From: Myoxocephalus aenaeus
Taxonomy: Eukaryota > Chordata > Actinopteri > Perciformes > Cottidae
DNA: 64,000 bases
NCBI GenBank assembly: GCA_038501785.1
Contig: JBAMJR010000170.1
Span: 1,832,501-1,896,500 of the forward strand
Direction: 5' to 3'
A program made the translations under genes and the position numbers. Each line of letters opens with the position of its first letter. Position 1 is the first letter of the stretch. Positions 24,076 through 35,400 of this stretch are shown one piece after another. The notes under the pieces are model-generated. The model did not search any database, was not told the DNA's origin, and saw nothing but the letters and a program-made list of their open reading frames with translations.

Positions 24076-25239
24076 TGCAACAAAAGCAACCAGGACAGAC
24101 AGGAAGATACTGCACAGTAGATCTACAGAGTGCTGCACGGGATTCTGGGTGTTTTGTTTCCATCAAAGAGCACAGCAGACATGAGCCATCCTACGCAAGG
24201 CAGCAGTAGAAGAAAAAAAAAAAAAGCAATGCTCGGAGCCTGAGCTGCTTCCCCGAGCTGCGTATACGTGCACGACAACAACAACCTCTGGCTGTGAAAT
24301 GAAATGAAATGGAGTGTGGCAATAAGAGGAATAAGCGTGTCACATTCCATTATATGAAGCTGGCAGCTGATGTACACGCGGCTTTACATGCGCCATCTGT
24401 GTCTCTGTGCAGCTCAGTGTCATTAGCTGATGGGGAGGCTGTGCTGCTCTTGCAGATGCTGGAGTTGTTCAAGATGCTCAAAGACTGTAAATTATATAAT
24501 TACACTGACACAAAAACAGCAATTTTCTTTTTGCTTGATTAATTTTCTTCATGGTTCCATTGTAATAGTGAAAAGGAAATATGCGCTTCCATTTTGTTAA
24601 TGGAGCTTGTTATCATCTGCAAATAGACTTTGTTCCGACAGATAAACATGGAATGTGTTCCCGTAAAAATCCTAGAAAATAGTCAGTCAAGAGAGTTATT
24701 GTATGAAAATATGTATTATGTGTTTGACAAATACTAATATGTGATGTGTAAGTACATTACTCTTTCTTTCGTGCTACTTATCTACTTACTGTGTTCTATT
24801 GCATTGCCTTTTTATTGTTTTATTGTAGTCTAATAGCATTGCATTGCATTTATTTCACAGGTGCACCTAATAAAGTGTAAGATATTATTAGTCATTTTGG
24901 TCCTGCAGTTTATTTGATATGTTCACAGTTCACTTGATTATTATTATTGCTTTATGTTTGGCTTTTGTAAATAATACGATGATGGCTGATTTCAATAATA
25001 TTTGCAGAAAACATGCACTTAAAGTACTTATGTAACAGAATGCCCTTGTCAGAGTGATATGTTATTGGATTTGTATGAGGTAGCTGATGCATTATTATGT
25101 CAGAAGCATTTTAATGTTGCTGGTTGAGGTGGAAATACTTTATATATACTGATGGGGAATTAATCTATAACATGTTTGCATTGAATTTGAATGCATTTTG
25201 GAGGTGAAATCGTGATCTTCAAAGTAGCCATTACCTACA

Positions 25240-25347
25240 GATAAATGTAGTGGAGTAAAGGTATGAAGTACAATTAAATCGAGGCTCTCAAGTAAAGTAC
25301 AAGTACCTTAAAACTTGTCTTAAGTACAGTACTTGAGTACATGTACT
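25240..25347 (+). repeat. AAGTAC-rich teleost interspersed repeat
   Basis: The order is AAATGTAGTGGAGTAAAG, CTCAAGTAAAGTACAAGTAC, then AAGTACAGTACTTGAGTA. This is a widespread teleost repeat recognised by its AAGTAC/GTACTT motifs. Confidence 0.6.
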
Positions 25348-26047
25348 AGTATGTGCTGTTATGTCACGACAGAGAGCCTCGCTGCTGCCTGGTCCTCAAG
25401 TTATGGCACAATGCACACACAAGGTGTCAGTGTAATATAATAACAACAGGCCTGAGCCTGACACGTCGTGTGAATAATTATGTAGTTATACAAGAAAACT
25501 CTGACCTCATGCTTGATTTTTTTTTTTTGCTGAGACGCCCATAACCCGAGTGCTGAAGAATCCCGATGAATGGAAATGTTTAGTGAATGGAACGACCGCC
25601 CTGATGGAGCAGCATGAGATGTGACGCCGTGCAGCACCGAGATGAAATGACTGCACGTAACAAAGCCATCTGTGATCCAAATAGTCAGGAATCTAATTTC
25701 AAATTGAAATGATGTAATTCATTTCCGGGCGTCTATATGCACAAATTATAAGTAATTTGCTTTCTCCCATGTTTAGGGATCTCCTTGGCCGTGATTGAAA
25801 AGGGGGGGGGGATATCATGTAACCTGCCTTGATGATGTATTGTCAAACGACTCAACTTGTGCAAAATGCTCTGTTTATTTTCTCCGGTGAATTATTCAGC
25901 AGTGGCAGAAAAACCAATAGCGACTTCCCCTCATGTGCGTTCATCAACACAGTTTGTCTCCGTTCAGCCACAAACAATTGTCCCTTTGCCAATTCAGTGT
26001 GGGTTTGCTCAGTGCTCACTTTTACTCACTGTTTCTATTTACTGCCC

Positions 26048-26049
<2 letters not shown>

Positions 26050-26080
<31 letters not shown>
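26050..26080. repeat. (CA)n microsatellite
   Basis: About 15 CA units in intergenic DNA. Confidence 0.97.
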
Positions 26081-26083
<3 letters not shown>

Positions 26084-27841
26084 CATACATGAGCAACCAT
26101 GGGCACGCGGGGTAGTCGGCGTGTGGAAGGGAGATAATGACTGGAGCTGGTGGAGGAGCTGCCTGTCATCTGGAGCAGCGGCTCATTAGGAGGCAGGAGA
26201 ACGTGGGCTCTCCCTCCTGAAGCCGACCAAGAGGCCTGCAAGCAGCTCCACGGCTCTCTCGCTTTAAAGAATATTTAAAATATACATAACCTCCATCATT
26301 TTTCTTTTGCCACACGGTTCTGCAGGCAGATTGGTGTCGGTATACGAGAAAAGGCTGCGCGTCGAGGGCCCTTTATTGGGAATCTTTCAGATAATTAATT
26401 GAATTTTTCTCGGGTCGATTTGAAGGACACGGGAATCGAATTCATCAAGCAAACGGAGAGCAGAGACGACGGGGAAATCACAATAACGTTTCTGAGAAAA
26501 TATCTTTAAAAAAAAAGAAGAAATGACATGACAAGAATTTGTATAATTCAGTTATTCAGGTAATGTAGCGTGCTGCAGTGCGTGCATTACTGTGCAATAC
26601 CGTGTTTCAGAGTTCCCCCCACATTGCTGTCTAAATGATGCAAACAGGCCACCGGAAATCATTCTTATTTTCAATAAATCATTGTTTTTTGTGTGCTCCA
26701 TGCTAACGATTTAGCATCACCGAGCTTTAATCAGGAAAAAACAACACAAGTGCAACTAATAACATGAACCAATGCTCTATGCTGGGCTGCAGAATGAGCA
26801 CCCCGAAGTGGTAAGCAGCCATCATTAATGGCATCGCTAACTCCTGTGTTGGACATGTAGCATCGCTGCTATGAGACGTGTCTATTGGCCGTACTCACGT
26901 GGGAAGCCAGTGAGGGATTTGTCAAACATCAGTGTTTCATCCTTTTGTTACAGAAATGTTGGTTTTCTGGCCACAAGCAATAAGAACTAGAAACCGCGAT
27001 CTCATCGCTATACAACAAAGCCGAGTAAAACTAGTAAGAAACAGAGCCTTCGTGCCAGGAGATTGTGACCTGGTGGGAGACAGATTTGCATAGTGGAAGC
27101 GAGGCTGTAGGGAACCCATCTGAAGGCTGAACATTATTCTACAGCCGTTCCAATTGTGCATCGACATTTGCCTTCGTAATGATGAGTTGAAGCAGAAATG
27201 TTTCCATTGCCGCTCCAACATCACATTCCATGAAGCCCGTTTCATTTATGTGTGAATCATAGGCGGTATGGTGTGAATACATTTGTCACTGCGGTTTCAA
27301 TCTGGCTGCCGTCGCTCTCTCTTTGATGTCCCTGCGTCTTTTATATAAAAGCCCCATTGTCATCATTTATTTCCATCTGAAAGTGCGTTTCTGTTTCATC
27401 TCCCATCCACCACAACACAAAGCCAGGAGACCATGCGCTGCTGTTACAGTCACAACCTTTTCCCATTGACTTGGAGATTGAGTTCACCATCAAATTCCCA
27501 TAGAGAAATATAGATGCACGTACAAAAAACACAACACAAAGGGCTTCCCTTGAATAACTACACAGCCTTATTCCAGATTTCTTGAAGAAATAATTGAACA
27601 CATCCATTATTTGGGGAGATTTATAGCCTTTTCTTCCTCCTGCATTTTTATCTGAAGGCTGATTTGCTTCAGTGTGCGAAGTCCAATTACTGAAAAGTGA
27701 AGATTTCCAGCCTCGAGGTTGGAATTATAGTTCTTTCACAAGACACCGCCATCAAGAGAAGTAAGCACGAGCTGCTGAGCGGCTTCTCCATTTATCAGCA
27801 TCCAAAAGGAACTGAAAAATCACATATCGCATGTGGTGATA

Positions 27842-27846
<5 letters not shown>

Positions 27847-27904
<58 letters not shown>
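27847..27904. repeat. (TG)n microsatellite
   Basis: About 29 TG units in intergenic DNA. Confidence 0.98.
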
Positions 27905-27906
<2 letters not shown>

Positions 27907-30900
27907 CAGTCTTTTCTCCTCTTTGTTCATATGTGATAACCAGAGCTCAGTTGCCCCATCTGTTGCCACATGGTGTCGGTCCCCACTGCAATGTGAGCAA
28001 CGTTCACGCGAGAGCCTTCTGCCTGCGCTCGTCTATAACGAATGTTCAAAATTACATTATTACGTTGTCAGATAAGAAACACGAATAATAGCTAATAGGG
28101 TCACAGCTAAAACCATGTTAGGAAGGGCTGTATTTTGAATTAGACACGATTTCAACGATTTATTGGCGTTCGAGGCGTTAATGTTCCTATTATTGGATGA
28201 AGGAATCAACCAAATGGGCGACAGGCAGCAAGACACACAGACACAGCTGAAAGGTACATGCAGTGAACATGGGATAGTTATTGGCCGGAGAGGAGTATGT
28301 GCTCCGTTTACTGATCGAACGATTAGGAGGGAGTCGAGGTGGATAGTAGAAGAAAGGAGGATGAGAGGAAGGGGAAAGGAGAAGCAGCTTTGGCGAGAGG
28401 GAAGTGTTGATCACAACATAAAGCACAGGTGGGAGTGTCACTGAATGAACCTTCACTACACTCCACATTCGCATCATATATGTTGAGATACGAATGCATG
28501 TATTGACACTTGATTGTGTGCAATAATAATACGTGATGTAACGCTAAATGTGAGATGAGCTCATATTGGCCACTGTGATTCATTAAAGTTAAAAGAAGAT
28601 ATGCCGCAGCATAAACAACCTCCAACCACATACAGATTTGGACTGAAACAAACTCTCTGTCACACTCTGCTGATTGGGTAACCATGAAAGCTCTCGCCTA
28701 ACAAGCCTCCCAAGTTACACACACAAAGCAAGCACAAGTAATTACCGCTGCAGGATTACAGAAAAAAACAACTACTGGCCCAATTTTCATGGTGGAAGGC
28801 CAAGGAAGAACCCATTCAATTTTAGAGCAGATCCGAATCACAGGGCCGATGCTATATCGCCTACATAGAGGCCTTTTTTTATTTTAGTAATGGAAACAGT
28901 ATTGGTGGAGGTCTGTCCTCTCCAGCTGGGTGGCTATCTTTGTTCTTCTGTTTGCATTCACAGGTAGAGTACACACTAACGCAGTATCGCAGTGTAACAA
29001 AGTGAAACTTTCAGTCAGAGATGGGAACCAGAGATGTTTGAAGAGAAGCAGATACAGCGTTGGAGGCAGCGCCTCGTTCATTCTTATGAAAGTTGCTCAT
29101 TGGCGCATGAAGCAAAATAAAGTTTGACTTCCGGGTATAACATTCCGGTGTAAACACCCGGGTCTATTGGCGATCTTTCGTATCTATGGGTGACCTTTAA
29201 CCTCGCCTCCCAGCCCTCGATCCAGCCTCGTTCTTGGGCTCATTCACGTGAACGGAAGAAGGGAAAAAAAACTCTGGATTTAGCTATTTAGCTAGCCATT
29301 ACAACTTTTAGGACCTCACGATTTAAACTAGGGACATTGAAGTGTTCGTACTGGGAAGTTGCTTGAATTATTTTTGGGTCTGATAGCAATATTCCAAGAT
29401 GTAACCATCGCTTTGCCTGTAAAATGTGCTTCAAAGCTCAGCGCTCTTCCCTAACTTCCAGGGTTGACCTACAAAAAAAATCACAAATCTATTTCGTCAG
29501 GCTTCAAGTAAAGCTTTTTTTTACTACCGATTGCATTCACATAAAAATGGCCTTCATTTGTGAAGATAACCTTGCTGAACAAAAGGTGTATCATAAGTTC
29601 TTGTTTGCCAAAGAGCTTATGTTCTGCAGAAATCCAAAATCCAATGGAAATTGGCTTTTTGTCAAACTTCCAGGGTTGTCCCTGCAGCCCAGATGGTAAC
29701 TGTCAGAATAACTGTCAAAGCCGTGTCCTTCACAAAGTCCTGCTTTTTTAAATAATTTTTTTATACATTTGAGAGAAACTGACATTTTTTCCATGACTCC
29801 TTTCACTCTCAAAGCTAAAGAAAAACAACCAGAGATCAGTTGGTTGTGCTGAAAAGGAGGGATTTCTTTGAAACCACCTACTCAATCCTACACGAGAGGA
29901 GGCTGCAATATAGAGATTTTATGAGATGGTAGCAAGTAAACAAAAAAAAATGTCAGGATAATAGTATGAGGCATCCACTTTCCCACAAAGCACAACCTAA
30001 AGAAAGAGGTCCTTAGTGGAAGTCAGCTTTAATAACTCGGTCCATGAATCAATTGGAGACTCACCGACAGGGAAACACATCTTTAGAGGGCTTCAAAGAT
30101 CCAGATTCTGAAACTTTGCCACACATTTCCAATGTTTTCCATCACCATTTATGTGCCTTCATTAGCTAACAGAAACATGTCTGATCCGATTTCAATGCTG
30201 GAATGCCAAAGCTGTGTGGCGTCCGATTACTTTGATTATCGTGGAAACATAAAAGGAGCAAGTGCGTGTTTCTTCGTCTGACTCATCTGTGCACACACAA
30301 GTTTATTCCTTGAGGGTCAGGAGGTGAATCATTCCCAGATTGGTGACATCCCCGGCTGCACATCCTGGGAACGTTCCCTCATTAAATACAATAAAGCAAC
30401 AGAAACAGTGGAGAAAACTCGGCTCCTTCAGCTGCACGCCGTCATGCGTTTACAGCAAAATGTCATGTTTTCCTTCTGTAAAGTGCAGCGACTTAATGCA
30501 ACAGCCAGTGCTTTCTGGTTTTTTTTCTTCTTCTTTTTCTTAATGAGGTTTCGCACCTCCCAGTTTACCTGCAGCCCCGGTTGGGGAGCGGAGGAAATGA
30601 ATGTTAAAAGGAGTGAGAGAAACAAGAGTGAGTGTCGACAGTCATCAGGTGCGAAAGTGACTAAAAACAGACTTGTCTTCACAGGCGCAGGCTCCTCCGG
30701 GTCAACCCACATACTGTACAGCGAACGAGAACAAGAGCTGTGACCTCATACGGAGGAGAAGGCATGTTTGTAGTGTTAAAAACAACTACGGTAGCGGCAG
30801 AGGTAAAAGCAGAAGCACTGTGGGAGTTGTTGTGGCCTCAACTCCTCAGACTTGACACAGATGTTTGAAGGCATCACCTCGATTTTACATAATGCTGACA

Positions 30901-30918
30901 CCAACTGTTAGAGAAATA

Positions 30919-30951
<33 letters not shown>

Positions 30952-31029
30952 AATTGTTTGTTTTGATAGACGTTAGGTATCCTATATGTTCCTTAATGTT
31001 CAACTAGTGCTGTCATTAGTGTTCCAATG

Positions 31030-31300
31030 CCCACAACTGAATATTCTAATCATACAGTATGTATTAATTTCTCTCACCCCAAACTCATCCGAGACTGCAC
31101 TGACCTCTTCACATTCAAATCCCAAATCTAAACCCACCTCTTCAGAACTGCTTTTAATGTATGACTGTGTGCTCTTATTGTTTTTATTTATTTGTATCTG
31201 TTTTATTATTCTATTTGTTTTATTGTATAGCTTTTAGGACATTGTAAACGTTGTGTAAAGTGACTTTGAGTACTAAGAATAGCGCTATATAAATGAAATG

Positions 31301-31343
<43 letters not shown>

Positions 31344-31344
31344 T
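31030..31344 (+). repeat. 3' end of a LINE with (ATT)n tail
   Basis: TAAACCCACCTCTTCAGAACT is followed by GTAAAGTGACTTTGAGTACT, AGCGCTATATAAATGAAATG and an (ATT)n tail at 31302-31344. This order is the usual 3' end of fish L2-type LINEs, where the tail is a simple repeat. No reverse transcriptase remains. Confidence 0.7.
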
Positions 31345-32980
31345 TAATGGGTGACAAATATAATTGGACATTGGATTTTCTATTTTTATTTTTGTATTGA
31401 ACAACCAGGTTGATGTGACAGAGGGTTAAACTATATATGTCAAAATAAAGCTGCAGTAGTTGAAAATGTCACATCGAGACAGGATCAAATCACATGTACG
31501 AGTAACAGCTTTTACATCACCGAAAAATATGTCCCAGCCATCCAGACGAGTTAGGAAGCTAAAAACACAGAATTCAAACTGTTCCCATGGATCGAAATGT
31601 CTGGTTTGGTGACGTTCGGTTGTCAGAATAAAATATCCCATCAGTGGATTCAAGTGAGAATCACAAGCGCTTCAAAGTGAACGAGTGTTAACTGTTGACT
31701 TTCAGCCAAACGCGTCTGTGGTTGCGCCGAGTAACTCAAGTAAGTAGAAAATAAACTCAGATGAGTGTGCGTTTAAAACTGACTGAAGGCAAAACAACTT
31801 CACAATCTGACTGCAAGCGACCTGCTCTGCACCGAACAACAGACGCAGTTTGTCGTCCCAATTAACAGCAGCAGATAAAAAGCGCAGTTTTTCTTTTTCT
31901 GTTTCTTTTTTTTTATCAAACTGCTTGTGCTTTGTGTGATTCGGTACAAATGAGCGCGTCGTTTTTCTGGGGTTCTGTGCTAAATTTAGCAATCCCTTAT
32001 GAAGGGATCCTTGTCAGTGTGCTGAGTAATCTGGCCAGGAGGTAATGTTTTGTGTGAGAAGAAATTGTGCACTTCATTACATCCTCGAACACATAAATAT
32101 TTCCAGATGGTGCATATTGTCCCTTTTGTGAGGCCGACAGGGTGTCTCGCCTCTGAGCTCTGCTCGATATATTATTGTCGACATTGCGGAGAGGCAGACT
32201 GCAACAGAGGACATGAATTGATAATAATCATTCCAAAACACAATACTCTCAGACAAAACGCAGTCGGATGGAGGCAGCGCAGGCAAGAGCCTGAAGCCAT
32301 TCAGAAAATCTAAGAAGCATATTTCCAATGTGGCCGTGACGGTGTTCAAAGACCCTTTTGACTGTGTCCACTGAATCGCGGCTGCCAGACAAAAAGCAAT
32401 GAAATGAATTCCATCCTTAGTTTGTTTCTGACCTCCAGTACGTCTGTTTTTGTTCTGCGACATTGGAAAGTCTTCGGTGTAAATGTATAGAAGACATCAG
32501 GTCAATACTGTCATTGTTTACATTGTTCCCTTTTACTGTCAAGACATCGTACAGCTTGAAGGTTCATTTTCTTCAGATTTCTTCTAGCACTTTCAGCCAC
32601 ATCTCATGGCCTTCATCGTGCATTGTCGCGTAACCATGGGCATAGTGGTGAGGGGAATAGTGTAACTAAGTAACACGGGCCTCAACACTTTAAATCAAGT
32701 CTGTTTTTATTGTACATTTTGAGAGGCTTGTAATGTACAATGTTTCTCCAGTAACAATGTGTGAAACTAATAATCACTTTAGCGAAATAACCCTTCTGCC
32801 GAATCAGTACAGTTCACTATATTAGACTTTTATTATTATTTAACTGGATTGTGATGTGCTATGCTACATGTATGTTGTAAATGTAGCTCTTGTAATGGCT
32901 GGTAATTGTTGGAAACTAACCCACTTTGATTTAGCAAATACAACATTATAATAAAGACCTAAGAAGAGTGTTGTTATCTT

Positions 32981-34037
32981 GTGTCTCTTTGTAATCAAGT
33001 GTTGTCATTAGTGTCTCTTTGTAATTGTTTTTGCTTGTCTTTGTGGTCGCTTTGTGTGTCTTTGTCGTCCATTTTAGTTACTTTGTTTGTCCTTGTAGTC
33101 GTCTTGCGTCATTTCTTTTGTCATCTTTCGTCTCTTTGTTGTGATCATGTGTCTCTTTGTAGTCGTTGTGTTTGTCTTTGTGGTCACTTTGTGTCTCTCT
33201 GTGGTCGTTGTGTGTGTCTCTGTGGTAATTTGTGTCTCTCTGTGGTGATTGTGTGTCTCTCTCGGGTCATTGTGCGTCTCTCTCTGGTCATTTTGTGTCT
33301 CTCTGTGGTCATTGTGTGTCTCTCTCGGGTCATTGTGCGTCTCTCTCTGGTCATTTTGTGTCTCTCTGTGGTCATTGTGTGTCTCTCTGTGGTCATTGTG
33401 CGTCTCTCTCTGGTCATTTTGTGTCTCTCTGTGGTCATTGTGTGTCTCTCTGTGGTCATTGTGCGTCTCTCTCTGGTCATTTTGTGTCTCTCTGTGGTCA
33501 TTGTGTGTCTCTCTGTGGTCATTTTGTGTCTCTCTCTGGTCATTTTGTGTCTCTCTGTGGTCATTGTGTGTCTCTCTGTGGTCATTTGTGTCTCTCTGTG
33601 GTCATTGTGTGTCTCTCTGTGGTCATTGTGTGTCTCTCTGTGGTCATTGTGTTTCTCTCTGTGGACATTGTGTGTCTCTCTGTGTTCATTTTGTGTCTCT
33701 CTGTGGTCATTGTGTGTGCCTCTGCAGTCATTTTGTGTCCTTGTGGTCCCTCTGTGTCTCTCTGTAGTCATTGTGCGTCTCTCTGTGGTCATTTGTGTCT
33801 CTCTGTGGTCATTTGTGTCTCTCTGTGGTCATTTGTGTCTCTCTGTGGTCATTGTGTGTCTCTCTGTGGTCATTGTGTGTGTCTCTGTGGTCATTTTGTG
33901 TCTCTGTGGTCATTGTGTGTCTGTCTCTCTGTGGTCATTGTGTGTGTCTCTTCTGTGGTCATTTTGTGTGTCTCTGTGGTCATTGTGTGTCTCTCTGTGG
34001 TCCCTTTGTGTCTCTCTGTGGTCCCTTTGTGTCTCTT
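32981..34037. repeat. 21-bp minisatellite, locus A (about 50 units)
   Basis: Tandem units of consensus TGTCTCTCTGTGGTCATTGTG with occasional 20- or 22-bp units. The left 200 bp is degenerate and closer to TGTCTCTTTGTAGTCATTTTG, the form seen at 59899-60334. The period is a multiple of three, so several frames stay open on both strands and give VSLCGHC-type peptides. I regard these as not coding. Confidence 0.95.
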
Positions 34038-34627
34038 GACCGTCAGACCCCATGACACCTCAGGTCGATAGGCCGTTTCATAAATCCATCCAATAATATT
34101 CAATGAGTGAAAACTGTGACATTGCTCCATGAGGATCTCACAGCAGTGTTCTTCGTGGTCTTCATCCAGGTAGTGGAGCTGCTGCTGCATGTAGGGCGGT
34201 TCTGTTCCAGGCATCGGTAACTCGCCCCTGTGGAGCCGTTGTCCGCCACAGGAGGAAAGTGGTTCCTCTGACCTCCGGAGACGAGAGGAGCTCCATTTTC
34301 AAAGTGTTGTCTGGGTTACTCTTATACAGAAGTATACTGCCCACTCTGTGTGCTGCCTTCACTGCCTTCACCTCACTGCCATTAGGTGGAAGCTATTGTG
34401 CCATTTCAGTAAGTGCTAACAAGCCCTTTCAGAAGAAGGTTCTTACCCATAACTATATGGATCTTCAGCATGAAAACCGAATGACATTTTCATTTTACAG
34501 TCTAGTCTGTGAATTCTTCATAGCAATATACAGTATTGTGGTTTCCATTTGAATGTTTTAGTTGTTATTATTATGTTTTTTTTTTTTACATTATGTTAAA
34601 TGTTATGCTTTGGTGTATCTTGTAGGT

Positions 34628-34839
34628 CAAAGTTTCTCAACCTTTTTCAGTGATGTACCCCCTGAAAAAATTATGTAATACACAGCGCTGTGCCATCAGT
34701 GTCTGATTTAATATAGAATACATACAATTCAGTTTATGAATGTACACTTATATTATTGAATATTTATTAAATAACTATTTTTTAAGGATTTTTTAATTAA
34801 TGCTAATTTTTAATATATTTTTTAATTTGAGAACCACTG
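34628..34839. mobile_element. hAT-like MITE, 212 bp, with 8-bp target duplication
   Basis: The ends are CAAAGTTTCTCAA (34628-34640) and TTGAGAACCACTG (34827-34839), an imperfect inverted pair. The element is flanked by TTGTAGGT (34620-34627) and TTGTCGGT (34840-34847), an 8-bp direct repeat with one mismatch, as expected for hAT insertion. There is an internal GATGTACCCCCTGAAA motif and no open frame. Confidence 0.8.
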
Positions 34840-35334
34840 TTGTCGGTTGGAGATCATTATATTTTCTTAGTTCTGAACTTTAAAATGAGAGTGTGGCTCC
34901 ACACTGTCTCATCCTGACTTTACTGTCTCGTTTACAGAGGCTCGTTTTGTGGAAACCCCATCTAGTTTGGTCGGTGCATTCGCTTCTTTAGTCGTGATTA
35001 AGACGGCGTTCAAATATTGAACGTGAGCTTCAGTCATAATGAATGAACTGACATTGGGTGTGAGGTAATTATCTTACAATCATCAGTCAGAGTCTCATTC
35101 TGTCAGTGGACAGTTTTGCCTCCTCTGTGAAATCCCCGGAGGCCATCAGCTCATGTCACCCACCATGCTGATGGATGGAGGCTGCAACTGTTTATCACCA
35201 CCTGACCGATAAAAGACCTCAATATCACAGAGTCGGTGAGTCACAGTGGTTTAATGTGCATCTAGTGCCTCTATACATACAGTATATGCATGCAATATAT
35301 CTACACATTGTATGTCAATAACTTTGTTAAGTTA

Positions 35335-35400
35335 TTACGATTCATCCTGAGTGGAACATGAATGTTATACCATTAATGACAATACATCTCATAGTTGCTG
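35335..35400 (+). repeat. fragment of the GAGATATTTCA repeat family
   Basis: ATTACGATTCATCCTGAGTGG then AACATGAATGTTATACCA resembles the ATTACGATTCGTCCTGACGG...ACGAATGTCTGTGCCA part of the copy at 50625-51030. Short and degenerate. Confidence 0.4.

Larger units (their letters stand above)
21514..31029. other. intergenic region right of septin-7
   Basis: Between the septin-7 promoter and a LINE tail at 31030. It holds teleost repeat fragments at 21890-22145, 23981-24075 and 25240-25347, CA/TG tracts at 26050-26080, 27847-27904 and 30917-30942, and a possible repeat beginning AGGGATGGGTAACG near 22170. No coding exon with domain or splice support was found. Confidence 0.55.

Noticed and set aside
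24857..24882. CACAGGTGCACCTAATAAAG string resembling the end of a common fish repeat
   Set aside because: Too short to support an element; no other part was found next to it.
30324..30743. 139-codon plus-strand frame
   Set aside because: No domain, a poly-Phe run from a T-rich tract, no splice or promoter support.
32981..34071. Long open frames (up to 352 codons) across the 21-bp minisatellite on both strands
   Set aside because: The period is a multiple of three and the unit lacks stops in several frames. Frames are open on both strands at once and the peptides are pure repeats (VSLCGHC, TTERHTM).
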